Origin: Mycolicibacterium sp. P1-5
GTDB lineage: Bacteria > Actinomycetota > Actinomycetes > Mycobacteriales > Mycobacteriaceae
DNA length: 64,000 nt
Assembly: GCF_008329565.1 (NCBI RefSeq)
Contig: NZ_NPKT01000001.1
Location: 434,001 to 498,000, forward strand
Direction of reading: 5' to 3'
Positions 1 through 8,527 of the stretch are shown here, piece by piece. Made by a program: the position numbers and the translations under genes. The notes under the pieces were generated by a model, which was not told where the DNA came from, did not search any database, and saw only the letters and a program-made list of their open reading frames with translations. Position 1 is the first letter of the stretch; every line of letters starts with the position of its first letter.

Positions 1-242
1 ACGGCTCCAAGCCCGGAGCCCTCGGTGTCGGCCAGCCCGGAGAGCGCCGCGGCCAGCAACTGTTCGGCGCGGTAGGCGAATCCGTCGCGTGTCAACGGTG
101 TCGGATCGCCCACGCGGTCGACGAAGTCGACCCACAGCTGATCGCCGATCGTGACTTCGGCGGGACAAATGACCGGTACCGACCCGGCACGCACGGCGAC
201 CAGGCTGGTCGTGCCCACGGAGATACCCAGCGGTTCGGTCAT
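1..242 (-). CDS. Hsp70-like protein, N-terminal part (runs off window)
   Basis: Only the first 80 codons are inside the window; the rest lies before base 1. The protein begins MTEPLGISVGTTSLVAVRAG. The GTT-type phosphate-binding turn near residues 10-12 is the pattern that opens mycobacterial proteins annotated as Hsp70-family or molecular-chaperone-like, which lack the canonical DnaK sequence beyond the actin-like ATPase fold. The start is the ATG read from base 242; another ATG at 250 is out of frame. The downstream TetR gene on the same strand is transcribed towards this gene, but the 91-bp gap gives no proof of an operon. The family call rests on the N-terminus only. Confidence 0.5.
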   Translation of the reverse strand, partial: MTEPLGISVGTTSLVAVRAGSVPVICPAEVTIGDQLWVDFVDRVGDPTPLTRDGFAYRAEQLLAAALSGLADTEGSGLGA

Positions 243-333
243 CCGGTCATGATCACCACGGCTCGCCGCCGAAGTCACTCAGGCGCGCCGAGTCGGAACA
301 TTGCTATGACCTAACTGTGACTTTGCTTGGTGC

Positions 334-999
334 TCATTGTGTTTGCGCATGTCGATCGAGGTATGAGCAAATTACGTCGACCAGTGCGATCAGCTCGCGA
401 TTGTCATGCTGCGGCCCGGCCATGACCAGCTGGGTGATCACCAACCCGCGCATGGTGGCCCAGATCAGATCACCGACCGCCGCGGCGTGCGGGGTGTCCA
501 GCCCCTCGGCAATATCACGACTCAAATCCGATATGGCCCTTTGCAATTCGACCAAGTGGCGGGTGCCCCGTTTGTCGCGCATGGCCCTCGTGCCGATGAG
601 AATCTCCAGTGAGGCGCGCGACGTCGGGCTGGAGAACGCTTCCCACGCGGCGTGGACCAGCAATTCGACCCGCTTGCGGCGGGTCTGTGCGGCCGACGGG
701 GGCGGCAGGTTGCGCAGCAAGTCCAGCAGCCCGGTAAACCCCCGGTCAACGACGGCCATCAGCAGCCCGTCGCGGTCGCCGAAGTGATACTGCACCACGC
801 CCCAGGTCACGCCGGCTCGTTCGGCGATGTGCTTGGCGCTGGCGGCGGCGAACCCCTCCTCGACCACGCAGCGCACGGTCTCGTCCAGCACCGCCTCGCG
901 GGTGCGATCGGCGCGCAGTTGACTGCCACCCGGCGGTCGCCGCGGCGCAATCTTGGGCTGCCCAATCCCCGGGTCGCTTCGCTCCTGCCCGCCGATCAC
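334..999 (-). CDS. TetR-family transcriptional regulator
   Basis: TetR/AcrR-type repressor of about 221 aa. The helix-turn-helix lies near residues 52-74 (KHIAERAGVTWGVVQYHFGD), followed by an all-helical ligand-binding domain. The GTG at 999 overlaps the TGA of the upstream reductase gene as GTGA, so translation is probably coupled. The first 15 or so residues are encoded by a copy of a 35-bp dispersed repeat (core at 972-993), so the N-terminal tail looks acquired and a later start cannot be excluded. Lying at the end of the SDR-reductase operon, it probably controls the divergent promoter at 2933-3026, where two palindromes are visible. Ligand unknown, perhaps an acyl-CoA. Confidence 0.85.
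   Translation of the reverse strand: MIGGQERSDPGIGQPKIAPRRPPGGSQLRADRTREAVLDETVRCVVEEGFAAASAKHIAERAGVTWGVVQYHFGDRDGLLMAVVDRGFTGLLDLLRNLPPPSAAQTRRKRVELLVHAAWEAFSSPTSRASLEILIGTRAMRDKRGTRHLVELQRAISDLSRDIAEGLDTPHAAAVGDLIWATMRGLVITQLVMAGPQHDNRELIALVDVICSYLDRHAQTQ
963..996. repeat. Single copy of the 35-bp dispersed repeat
   Basis: A 22-bp core at 972-993 is identical to the core of the three tandem units at 50683-50787. It sits across the overlap of the reductase and TetR genes and is translated as part of the TetR N-terminus. Confidence 0.75.
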
Positions 1000-2063
1000 C
1001 ACATCGCCGTGTCGGCATGCGTGACGGGTAAGTCCTTGACGGCCAATACACCTGGCGGGGCGGCGCACACCGCGCCGATCGCGTTGACGGCGCGCGCGGC
1101 CGTCGAGATCACACCGCCGTCATTGTGGTCGACTCCGTCCAGCCCGAGATGCGTGTTGAGCTCAACCCCGGGGTTGCCGTGCACCACCACCCGGTGCACA
1201 CCGAGCCGGCCGTCGGGCGGATAGGGCCAGTCCGGTGCGGTGACCGGGGTGAGCCGGTTGACGTGCTCCATGGTGATGACCGGTTGCCCGTCCCGGATTC
1301 CCTCGACCGCGAACCGCACGGCAGCGACGCGGCCGGGTTGCACGTTCATCATGGTGCACTCGATCGGCTCGGGGGTCACCCACTTTTCGTGCCGTTCGCG
1401 CACCTCGTCGAGGCCGACACCGAGGATCTCAGCCAGCGACCGGACCTGGCCGCCCCACAGCGAGGACAGTACGCCGGGCGCGAACATGATCGGCGTGTGT
1501 TCCGGTGTAGCGCCGAAACCGAAACTGACACCGGTGAATTCGGCGTCGTCGTAGCTGCCGTAGTCGCAGATCTCCGACACCGTGATCGCGGTAGCCCGCC
1601 CGGCCAGCGTCAAGGCCGTGTAAACCAGGCTGTCCCCGGAATAGCCGGGGTCGACGCCGTTGATGTAGAGCGAGGTGCCGCCGTCAGCACACGCCTGGGC
1701 CAGCGGTTCGCGGATCCACGCGTCAGCGTGCTGCGGCGCGACGAGCCACACCATCGAGGTGCCGACGACATTGGTGCCGGCCCGCAGGAAGCGGCAGATC
1801 TCCTCGATCGCCTGCTGCGGACGCATTTCGGCCTGCGAGGTGTACACGACGCAGTCGGCGCCCAGTGCCACCAGGGCGTCGATGTCGTCGGTGGCAATCA
1901 CGCCGGTGGGCTCAGGTCGCCCGCAGATCTGCGCGGCGTCCCGGCCCACCTTGTCGACGCCGTGGGCGTGCAGGCCGACCAACTGCAGTCCAGGCCGGTC
2001 GATGATCATCGGCAGCGCGTGCTTGCCGACGTTGCCGGTGGAAAACTGGATGACGCGCTTCAC
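996..2063 (-). CDS. NAD(P)-binding dihydrodipicolinate reductase-like protein
   Basis: A 355-aa protein with an N-terminal Rossmann fold (VIQFSTGNVGKHAL, residues 4-17, dinucleotide-binding loop) and a C-terminal domain of the dihydrodipicolinate-reductase/amine-dehydrogenase-like family that is expanded in mycobacteria. These proteins are not lysine-pathway DapB; their substrates are mostly unknown and they often sit in lipid or steroid catabolic clusters. The start overlaps the stop of the SDR gene by 4 bp (ATGA at 2060-2063), and the stop overlaps the TetR start, so SDR, reductase and TetR form one operon. A redox step on a CoA-linked or cyclic substrate is inferred from the thiolase opposite. 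Confidence 0.8.
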   Translation of the reverse strand: MKRVIQFSTGNVGKHALPMIIDRPGLQLVGLHAHGVDKVGRDAAQICGRPEPTGVIATDDIDALVALGADCVVYTSQAEMRPQQAIEEICRFLRAGTNVVGTSMVWLVAPQHADAWIREPLAQACADGGTSLYINGVDPGYSGDSLVYTALTLAGRATAITVSEICDYGSYDDAEFTGVSFGFGATPEHTPIMFAPGVLSSLWGGQVRSLAEILGVGLDEVRERHEKWVTPEPIECTMMNVQPGRVAAVRFAVEGIRDGQPVITMEHVNRLTPVTAPDWPYPPDGRLGVHRVVVHGNPGVELNTHLGLDGVDHNDGGVISTAARAVNAIGAVCAAPPGVLAVKDLPVTHADTAMW

Positions 2064-2932
2064 AGCAGATCCGTTATCGTCTTCAAGCCCGCCTCGTACA
2101 GCACGCCGGGCATCATTCCGCCGTCGATCTCGATCGTGGTGCCGTTGATGAAATCAGCTGTGCCACTGCATAGGAACACCACGGCGCGACCCACCTCCGC
2201 CGGCTCACCAGCTCGGTGCATGGGCACGGCGTGGAAGTACCTCTCCCCCGTCGGATCGTCCTTCGGCAGAACGAACGACTTGAAGTTGTCGGTCATCGTC
2301 GGCCCCAGCGCCAGGCAGTTCACCCGCACCTTCGGTCCCCATTCCTCGGCCAGCGACCGGGTCAGATGATTGAGGCCGGATTTGGCCGCACCATAGGACA
2401 CCAACGTCGGCGATCCGGCCGGATGCCCTGCACCACTGGAGATGTTGACGATCGAACCGATACCCGCCTGTTCGCGCATCTGCCGAAAAACCCGGATGGC
2501 GAACCACATCGGGCTGATCAGATTCATTTGAATGGCGAAGGCGTGGAACAACACTGTGCGTTCGTACTCGTCGTCCGCCGTCGGCGCGCCCTGGATATGT
2601 GAGACGAGGCTCGGGATGCTTTCGACGTTCGGGGCGGGCACGGTGCCGCCGGCATTGTTGACCAGGATGTCGATGCTGCCGTAGTCGGCCACCACCGCGT
2701 CGACGAATTCGTCGATGGCCCGGTAGTCACCCTGATCACACACCCGCTGCGAAGATCGGGCCAGCCACTCGGGATTGTCGGCGACCCCGGGGATCGCGTC
2801 GAGGGGTTTGCGTGAACACCCCACGACAGTGGCTCCGGCGCGCAGTAATTCGTGTGCGATACCGAGGCCTACGCCCCGACTGGTGCCGGTGACGACGGCG
2901 ACCTTGCCGTCCAACGCCTGCGGACCGTTCAC
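2060..2932 (-). CDS. SDR-family oxidoreductase
   Basis: Short-chain dehydrogenase/reductase of 290 aa. The nucleotide-binding motif TGTSRGVG is at residues 15-22, NNAG at 92-95, a catalytic Ser near 165-166, and YGAAK with Tyr180 and Lys184, so all catalytic elements are present. The C-terminal INGTTIEIDGG segment is typical of classical SDRs. An insertion near residues 105-130 makes it slightly longer than usual. It is first in the minus-strand operon, facing the thiolase gene across a 94-bp promoter region. A hydroxyacyl-CoA or alcohol dehydrogenase role is likely but the substrate cannot be read from sequence. Confidence 0.9.
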   Translation of the reverse strand: MNGPQALDGKVAVVTGTSRGVGLGIAHELLRAGATVVGCSRKPLDAIPGVADNPEWLARSSQRVCDQGDYRAIDEFVDAVVADYGSIDILVNNAGGTVPAPNVESIPSLVSHIQGAPTADDEYERTVLFHAFAIQMNLISPMWFAIRVFRQMREQAGIGSIVNISSGAGHPAGSPTLVSYGAAKSGLNHLTRSLAEEWGPKVRVNCLALGPTMTDNFKSFVLPKDDPTGERYFHAVPMHRAGEPAEVGRAVVFLCSGTADFINGTTIEIDGGMMPGVLYEAGLKTITDLL

Positions 2933-2963
2933 TGTGAGCTACCTCTCGCCGTACCGGATTTTC

Positions 2964-3004
2964 ATTAAGCGCTCAATATGATTACATCCTCAATGTTATT
3001 GAGG
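2964..3004. promoter_or_regulatory. Two palindromes in the divergent promoter (candidate TetR operators)
   Basis: CCTCAAT-gtt-ATTGAGG at 2988-3004 is a perfect 7-bp inverted repeat. ATTAAGCGCTCAAT at 2964-2977 is a 14-bp palindrome with one mismatched pair and the same ATTGAG/CTCAAT half-site. Both lie between the SDR start (2932) and the thiolase start (3027). The TetR gene of the same cluster is the obvious candidate to bind them. Confidence 0.6.
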
Positions 3005-3026
3005 CAATGACTTGGAGGACAACGGC

Positions 3027-4232
3027 ATGGGCTTGCGCGGAGAGGCCGCGATCGTCGGCTACACCGAACTCCCCTCCACCAAGCGACCGACCGGCCCGCT
3101 GGAATTCACGCTCGAACAGTGGGCGCGGCTGGCGGCCGCAGCCCTGGACGATGCGGGATTGTCGGCATCGGATGTGGACGGAATCTGCACCACACACTTG
3201 CAGGAGTCGCAGATCTTCGTACCGTCCACGGTCATCGAATACCTGGGCATCAAAGCCAATTTCGCCGAAATGGTCGATCTCGGTGGGGCCAGCGCGGTGG
3301 CGATGGTGTGGCGCGCCGCGGCAGCCATCGAGCTGGGCCTGTGCAATGCGGTGCTGTGCGTGATCCCGGCCACTCCGCTGACGCCGGTGAGTGCGCAGAA
3401 GCCGCTGGACGTCAGCGAGCTGATGTACTTCGGGGCGTCGAGCAACCGGTACGGGTCGCCGCAGGCAGAATTTGAGATCCCGTACGGCAATCTCGGACAG
3501 AACGGTCCCTACGGCCAGGTCGCGACGCTGTACGGCGCGACCTACGGCTATGACGAACGGACCATGGCCAAGATCAGCGTCGACCAGCGGGTCAACGCCA
3601 ATCACACGCCGGGGGCGATCTTCCGGGACGCGCCGATCACCGTCGACGACGTGATCAACAGTCCTGTGATCGCCGCGCCGCTGCACATGCTGGAGATCGT
3701 CATGCCGGTGATGGGCGGCGCGGCGGTGCTGGTCACAGGAGCCGAATTGGCCCGCCGCAGCGCCAACCGCCCGGTGTGGATCAAGGGATTCGGCGAGCGG
3801 GTGCCGTACAAGACGCCCACCTACGCCCAGGAGCTTCTGCAGACGCCGATGCTCAAGGCCGCCGAGTCGGCATTCTCGATGGCCGGGTTGACCCCGACCG
3901 ATATGGACATGGTGTCGATCTATGACTGCTACACGATCACTGTGCTGCTCAGCCTGGAAGACGCGGGGTTCTGCCAGAAGGGCAAGGGGTTGCAGTTCGT
4001 CGCGGAGCACGACCTGACGTTCCGCGGCGACTTTCCGATGAACACCGCGGGCGGGCAACTGGGCTATGGGCAGGCCGGCACGGCGGGCGGCATGCACCAC
4101 ATCTGTGATGCCACCCGACAGATCATGGGCCGCTCGGGCGCCACCCAGGTCAAGGAGTGCAACCGCGCGTTCGTCTCGGGCAATGGCGGCATTCTGAGCG
4201 AACAGACCACGCTCGTGCTGGAAGGCGACTGA
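3027..4232 (+). CDS. Thiolase-like lipid-transfer protein (SCP-x/Ltp family)
   Basis: A 401-aa thiolase-superfamily protein of the SCP-x/lipid-transfer type. The ATG at 3027 has a strong ribosome site (GGAGGA, 3014-3019); an upstream TTG at 3012 would overlap that site and is rejected. The C-terminal thiolase motif reads LGYGQAGTAGG instead of the usual GHPxGxTG, so the canonical His is absent, as expected for Ltp-type retro-aldolases rather than true thiolases. In that family the enzyme works with a DUF35 partner on acyl-CoA side chains, and a DUF35 gene follows after 2 bp. Role in CoA-ester cleavage is inferred; the substrate is unknown. Confidence 0.8.
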   Translation: MGLRGEAAIVGYTELPSTKRPTGPLEFTLEQWARLAAAALDDAGLSASDVDGICTTHLQESQIFVPSTVIEYLGIKANFAEMVDLGGASAVAMVWRAAAAIELGLCNAVLCVIPATPLTPVSAQKPLDVSELMYFGASSNRYGSPQAEFEIPYGNLGQNGPYGQVATLYGATYGYDERTMAKISVDQRVNANHTPGAIFRDAPITVDDVINSPVIAAPLHMLEIVMPVMGGAAVLVTGAELARRSANRPVWIKGFGERVPYKTPTYAQELLQTPMLKAAESAFSMAGLTPTDMDMVSIYDCYTITVLLSLEDAGFCQKGKGLQFVAEHDLTFRGDFPMNTAGGQLGYGQAGTAGGMHHICDATRQIMGRSGATQVKECNRAFVSGNGGILSEQTTLVLEGD

Positions 4233-4234
4233 CC

Positions 4235-4645
4235 ATGGGCGACTTCGACAAACCGGTGCCGATCCCGACGCCGACCACCCAGCCGTTCTGGGACGCTCTG
4301 GCCGAACACAAGATACGCATCCAGTACTCGCCGTCCGCCCACCAGTATGTGTTCTATCCACGGGTGCTGGCGCCGGGCACGTTGGCCGATGATCTGGAGT
4401 GGCGAGAGATCTCCGGGGCGGCCTCGCTCTACACCTTCACCGTGGCTTACCGGCCTGTGGCACCGCACTTTGCCACCGATGTGCCCCAGCTATTGGCGGT
4501 CGCGCAATGGGACGAGGGCCCGCGGTTCTCCACCGAGATCGTCAACGCCGAACCGGCGGACCTGAGAGTCGGGATGCGCCTGAAGCCGGTGTTCTCCGAC
4601 AAGCCCGAGCCGGGCGTCACGATGCTGCGCTACGAGCCGGCCTGA
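4235..4645 (+). CDS. DUF35 OB-fold protein, partner of the thiolase
   Basis: A 136-aa protein of the DUF35/OB-fold acyl-CoA-associated family. Family members have an N-terminal rubredoxin-like zinc ribbon (two Cys pairs) and a C-terminal OB fold, and pair with thiolases or Ltp aldolases. Here the region that should carry the cysteines reads IRIQYSPSAHQYVFYPRVL, with no Cys at all; the protein contains none. The OB-fold part (LYTFTVAYRPVAP to the C-terminus) looks intact. It starts 2 bp after the thiolase stop, so the two are co-expressed. Zinc loss may mean a structural variant or a divergent complex. Confidence 0.75.
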   Translation: MGDFDKPVPIPTPTTQPFWDALAEHKIRIQYSPSAHQYVFYPRVLAPGTLADDLEWREISGAASLYTFTVAYRPVAPHFATDVPQLLAVAQWDEGPRFSTEIVNAEPADLRVGMRLKPVFSDKPEPGVTMLRYEPA

Positions 4646-4648
4646 GAG

Positions 4649-5116
4649 CTATCCGACTTTGGCGTCGTCGGACTGCTGGACGGCCTGAAACTGCTCGAAG
4701 CGCAGGCACACGGTGGTGCCTAACGCGGAAGAGTCGATCGTGACATGGTCGGCAAGGGCGCGCATCAGCGGGATGCCGCGGCCGCGCGTCCGGCTCTGCG
4801 TGGCCGGCGTGGACTCGCGCCAGTGGCCCTGATCAGCGATCGTCACGGTCAGGTTGTGACCGTCGCGCACGGCTTCAACGTCGATGGTGCCTATCCCGCC
4901 TTTGAGCAGGTAGGCAAACTCGGCCGTATTGGCCAAGGCCTCGTTGACCGCGAGCACGACGTCGCTGAAACGGACTCGGTCGATGTCACCGCATGCCCGC
5001 AGCCACGTCGCGAACTCATCGCGGACTCTGGCTGCGCTGTGCGCGTCCGCGACGACCTCGTTGCGTATAAAGCGGTCACCGTCGGCTGAGGGACTGGGGT
5101 AACTCGGTGTCGTCAT
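4649..5116 (-). CDS. RsbW-like anti-sigma serine kinase (HATPase_c)
   Basis: A 155-aa single-domain GHKL ATPase of the SpoIIAB/RsbW type. The N-box VNEALANTAEF covers residues 57-67 with Asn58 and Asn63, the G1 box is DQGHW at 95-99, and GRGIPLMRAL at 112-121 forms the ATP lid. Such proteins bind a SigF/SigB-type sigma factor and phosphorylate a STAS antagonist on Ser. It is the last gene of a minus-strand set with a STAS gene (31 bp upstream) and a PP2C phosphatase, giving all three parts of a partner switch. Its sigma partner is not adjacent; the SigF-like factor at 14733-15626 is a candidate. Confidence 0.85.
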   Translation of the reverse strand: MTTPSYPSPSADGDRFIRNEVVADAHSAARVRDEFATWLRACGDIDRVRFSDVVLAVNEALANTAEFAYLLKGGIGTIDVEAVRDGHNLTVTIADQGHWRESTPATQSRTRGRGIPLMRALADHVTIDSSALGTTVCLRFEQFQAVQQSDDAKVG

Positions 5117-5146
5117 GGCAAATCTCTTATACCCAACTTCCGAGAA

Positions 5147-5536
5147 TTACTCACCGAGTGCGACGCGCGCCTCATCGAGTGTCGCGTAAAGGCCGATGAT
5201 ATCGGCCAGACCGACCAGTTTGAGCGGCCGGCTTGTCGCAGGCCCGCTGGCCACGACGCCGAAGCCGATCTCCGCCGACGCCTTGTCACGGGCAGCGACC
5301 AGAACACCCATTCCCGCCGAAGCCAGGAAGTCGACCTCGGACAGGTCGACGATGATGGCGGCCGGGTTCTTCGTCAGCGAGGTGGTGATGCTCGTCTCCA
5401 GCTGCGGTGACGTAAGCATGTCGACCACACCGGATGCAGATATGACGACCGTCCGCCCGAACCACTCCTCGGTGATCACGCAGCCGGTGTTGGCAGCGGT
5501 CGTCGTGCCGGGGGCGGCAGTGGCTTGTTCGTCCAA
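5147..5536 (-). CDS. STAS anti-sigma factor antagonist
   Basis: A 129-aa protein with a STAS domain over about residues 20-125. DFLASAGMGVL at 69-79 matches the phosphorylation loop of SpoIIAA-type antagonists, with Ser73 at the phosphoacceptor position. The start is a TTG preceded by GAGGTG; no ATG or GTG in frame fits. When unphosphorylated it should bind the RsbW-like kinase encoded just downstream and free a sigma factor. It belongs to the same module as the GAF-PP2C phosphatase gene 156 bp upstream, which would dephosphorylate it. Confidence 0.85.
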   Translation of the reverse strand: MDEQATAAPGTTTAANTGCVITEEWFGRTVVISASGVVDMLTSPQLETSITTSLTKNPAAIIVDLSEVDFLASAGMGVLVAARDKASAEIGFGVVASGPATSRPLKLVGLADIIGLYATLDEARVALGE

Positions 5537-5692
5537 AATTCACCTCATTACGCGCGCCGGACGGCGTGCTCGCAATTAATCATGCCTGCGAGGCTGCCGT
5601 CTGAACCTGGCAAGAACTTACTAGCTCTTTGGCGCCGATCTTCTTGCGGCGCGCTGTCTACGCCCTGATTCTACCGGGCCGACCGCTCAAGG

Positions 5693-6985
5693 CTAACCCA
5701 CCGCGCCCTCAGACGCCGCAACGACAGTCAGCGCCAGGAACGCCACGTCATCGTCGGGACGCAGCGCAGCGCCCAATTCGGCCAGTTCAGCGACAAGCTG
5801 GGTGGCCGGCATTCCGGCCCGCTCAGCCAGGAACAGTCGCAGCGCCGGCTCCCCGAACGTGGTGTGCCCGTCGGGCCGGGCCTCGACAATGCCGTCGGTG
5901 TAGAGCAGCAGGGTCTGACCGGGGGTCAGCAACGTCTCGCACGCCTCGAACGTGGCGTCTGCGACGGCACCGATCAACATGCCGCCAGACGAGCGAACCG
6001 GTCGGATGGATGCACTCTCGCGATCCAGCAGCAGCGCCGGCAGATGCCCGCCGGTTGCCAGGGTGATTCGGAAGCCGTCGGCTTCGGGTCGCAACTTGCC
6101 CGACAAGACTGTGCAGAACCGTCGCTCGTTCGGGTCCGAGAGCAGCGCCGCGTTGAGTTCGTCGAGGCCGTCGGTGGGGTCGTCGTAGTGCAGCGCCGCC
6201 GCGCGCAGGGTGTGCCGGACAAGTGCGGTGACAGCCGCCGCCGCGGCCCCGTGGCCCTCGACGTCACCGAGGAAAAATGCCCACTCGCCGGGAGCAACAC
6301 CGAAGACGTCATAGAAGTCGCCACCAACCTGACCGGAGGCGGCCGGGTGGTAGTGCGCGGCCATCGACAGGCCAGGTATCACCGGCAGTGCCGACGGGAG
6401 CAGTGCGCGTTGCAACACCGAGGCGTACTCCTGGGCGGTGTCGCGCAGCTCGCGTTCGGCGCGCACGGTGGTCAGCGCCGACAGCCGCAGCTCGAGTGCG
6501 TTCATGACAATCGCGGCGAGGTCCTTCAATGTGGCCAGCTGATCGTCGGTCACGTCGCCCGGTTCGGTGTCGAGGACGCTGACGGTTCCCAATTGATGGC
6601 CGTCGGCCGTCGTGATGGGCGCAGCGGCATAGAACCGAATTCCGAAGTTGCCTGTCACGCTGGGACTTTGAGCGGCGTACGGGTCGGCAGCGGCATCGCG
6701 CACCACATAGGTCCGATTGTCGCGGATAGCCAGGTTGCACAATCCGGCATCGCGCGGGATCTCCGGGAGGCCCTCGACGCCGTACATCGCCTTGAACCAG
6801 ATGCGGTCCTCGTCGACGAACGTGATCGAAGCGATCGGCTTGTCCAGGGAGCGAGCGGCCACTCGTGCGATGCGGTCGAACGCCGCGTCGGGATCGGTGT
6901 CGAGGATCTCGTAGCGGTACAGGGCTCGCAGTCGTCCAGCCTCGCGGTCTTCGGCGCTGCGCATCGTGAAATCAGTGGTCACCAT
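5693..6985 (-). CDS. GAF-domain PP2C (SpoIIE/RsbU-type) phosphatase
   Basis: A 430-aa soluble protein. A GAF domain occupies about residues 20-170 (CNLAIRDNRTYVV is typical of the FhlA-like GAF subgroup), a short helical linker follows, and a PP2C_SIG phosphatase covers 200-425. Metal-binding motifs are visible: GGDFYD at 221-226, GDVEGHG at 240-246, YTDGIVEAR near 365 and DDDVAF near 412. It should dephosphorylate the STAS protein encoded downstream in response to a small-molecule or redox signal sensed by GAF. Together with the next two genes it forms a full partner-switching cassette. Confidence 0.9.
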   Translation of the reverse strand: MVTTDFTMRSAEDREAGRLRALYRYEILDTDPDAAFDRIARVAARSLDKPIASITFVDEDRIWFKAMYGVEGLPEIPRDAGLCNLAIRDNRTYVVRDAAADPYAAQSPSVTGNFGIRFYAAAPITTADGHQLGTVSVLDTEPGDVTDDQLATLKDLAAIVMNALELRLSALTTVRAERELRDTAQEYASVLQRALLPSALPVIPGLSMAAHYHPAASGQVGGDFYDVFGVAPGEWAFFLGDVEGHGAAAAAVTALVRHTLRAAALHYDDPTDGLDELNAALLSDPNERRFCTVLSGKLRPEADGFRITLATGGHLPALLLDRESASIRPVRSSGGMLIGAVADATFEACETLLTPGQTLLLYTDGIVEARPDGHTTFGEPALRLFLAERAGMPATQLVAELAELGAALRPDDDVAFLALTVVAASEGAVG

Positions 6986-7112
6986 GGGCTTTCCGCCGTC
7001 CGGCTGGTTGACCTCTCAACCCTACCCTTCGCACCAACCGACAAACTGCCGAAGAACTGCCGAGCGAACCGCCGATTCGTCAATGCCGGCGGTCGCGCAG
7101 GGCCGGTGTTCC

Positions 7113-7127
7113 TATACTGGACTCATG
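7113..7127 (+). promoter_or_regulatory. Probable leaderless promoter of the P450 gene
   Basis: The -10 hexamer TATACT (7113-7118) ends 6 nt before the ATG at 7125, placing the transcription start at or next to the start codon. No ribosome site is present. Confidence 0.5.
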
Positions 7128-8447
7128 TCTAATAAGCCGACGTCGACGCTGCCGCCGGGACCTCCGCTGCCACCCGCCATCCAGGCCGTACTGATGCTGC
7201 GTTTCTGGCCGCGCTTCGTGTCGGCCTGCCGGCGCCGATACGGCAAGACGTTCACGCTGCGGATCGCTCAGATGGGCACGCTCGTGTATCTCGACGACCC
7301 CGCCGACATCAAACAGGTGTTCGCTGGCGATCCCGCGATTTACCATGCGGGCGAGGCGAATTCGATGCTCTCCGGCCTCCTGGGCCCGGCGTCGGTACTG
7401 GTTGTCGATGACGAGGTTCACCGCGACCGACGGCGGTTGATGCTGGAACCCTTCCACCGGGACGCGGTCGCACGGCAGACCGACGTGATGGCCCAGATTG
7501 CGGCGGACAACATCGCGGGCTGGCCGGTCGGCAAGGCGTTCCCGGTGGCACCGAAGATGTCACAGATCACCCTGGAGGTGATCATGCGCCTGGTTATCGG
7601 TGCCAGCGATCCGACACGCCTGGCCGCATTGCGCGAGGTGCTGCCGAGGCTGTTGAACCTGTCAGCGTTCGAACTGCTGGCCATCGGCACACCCAGTCTG
7701 CAGAAGAAGCTGCCGTGGCGCGGGGTGCGCCGGCGCATCGATGAAGCCGACCGCCTGCTGCGTGCCGAAATCATCGAGCGTCGCGCGGATCCGGACCTGG
7801 CGTCGCGCACCGATGCACTGGCCATGCTGGTGCGCGCCGCTGACCAGGACGGCCGCACGATGACCGACGCGGAGTTGCGCGACCAGTTGATGACGCTGCT
7901 CGTGGCCGGCCACGACACGACGGCAACCGGCTTGTCGTGGGCTTTGGAGCGGCTGACCCGGCATCCGTCGACGTTGGCCAAGGCGGTGCGCGCCGCAGAA
8001 GCCGGCGACGACGAGTACTTGGACGCGGTCGCCAAGGAGACACTGCGCAACCGGCCCGTGGTGTTCGAGGTCGGCCGGATCCTCAAGCAGCCGGTGGAGA
8101 TCGCCGGGTATCACCTGCCGGCCGGGGTCATGGCGGCCCCCGGCGTCGGGCTGGTGCATTCCGATGACCGGATCTATCCCGGCGCCAATCGTTTTGACCC
8201 GGACCGGATGATCGGCGCCACCTTGAGCCCGACGACGTGGCTGCCGTTCGGCGGCGGGGCGCGCCGCTGCTTGGGCGCAACGTTCGCGATGGCCGAGATG
8301 CGGGTGGTACTGCGCGAGGTGCTGCGCCGGGTTGAGCTCGAGACGACGACGGCACGCGGCGAAAGCCAGCGGGTCAAGCATGTGATCTTGGAGCCGAAGC
8401 AGGGCGCACGAATCACGGTGTCGCGGATCAAGACACCGCGACTTTGA
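7125..8447 (+). CDS. Cytochrome P450
   Basis: A 440-aa complete P450. The proline-rich N-terminus LPPGPPLPP lacks a clear membrane anchor. The I-helix oxygen-binding motif AGHDTT is near 261-266, the K-helix ExxR (ETLR) near 305, and the heme loop FGGGARRCLG carries the Cys thiolate near 382. Proline-rich N-terminus and FGGGxRRCLG resemble the mycobacterial CYP135/CYP138 group. It stands alone with its own promoter and a terminator hairpin just after the stop. Electron donors (ferredoxin and reductase) are not adjacent; a single-cluster ferredoxin is encoded at 32390. Substrate unknown. Confidence 0.95.
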   Translation: MSNKPTSTLPPGPPLPPAIQAVLMLRFWPRFVSACRRRYGKTFTLRIAQMGTLVYLDDPADIKQVFAGDPAIYHAGEANSMLSGLLGPASVLVVDDEVHRDRRRLMLEPFHRDAVARQTDVMAQIAADNIAGWPVGKAFPVAPKMSQITLEVIMRLVIGASDPTRLAALREVLPRLLNLSAFELLAIGTPSLQKKLPWRGVRRRIDEADRLLRAEIIERRADPDLASRTDALAMLVRAADQDGRTMTDAELRDQLMTLLVAGHDTTATGLSWALERLTRHPSTLAKAVRAAEAGDDEYLDAVAKETLRNRPVVFEVGRILKQPVEIAGYHLPAGVMAAPGVGLVHSDDRIYPGANRFDPDRMIGATLSPTTWLPFGGGARRCLGATFAMAEMRVVLREVLRRVELETTTARGESQRVKHVILEPKQGARITVSRIKTPRL

Positions 8448-8448
8448 G

Positions 8449-8470
8449 CCAAACCCTGCGCCGGGTTTGG
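8449..8470 (+). terminator. Terminator hairpin after the P450
   Basis: A perfect 8-bp stem, CCAAACCC / GGGTTTGG, with a 6-nt loop begins 2 nt past the P450 stop. It is followed by ATTTGCC rather than a T-run, as is usual for mycobacterial terminators. Confidence 0.65.
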
Positions 8471-8527
8471 ATTTGCCTGATTCTGTGAATCACCTGCGTG
8501 TCGTTCCTTCAGCGAAAGAGGTTCCCA

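Noticed and set aside
1125..2369. 414-codon plus-strand frame over the reductase and SDR genes
   Set aside because: Shadow of two real minus-strand genes; no domain or ribosome site.
2982..4361. 459-codon frame antisense to the thiolase gene
   Set aside because: Low-complexity Arg/His-rich translation, no motif; the plus-strand gene has clear family features and a good ribosome site.
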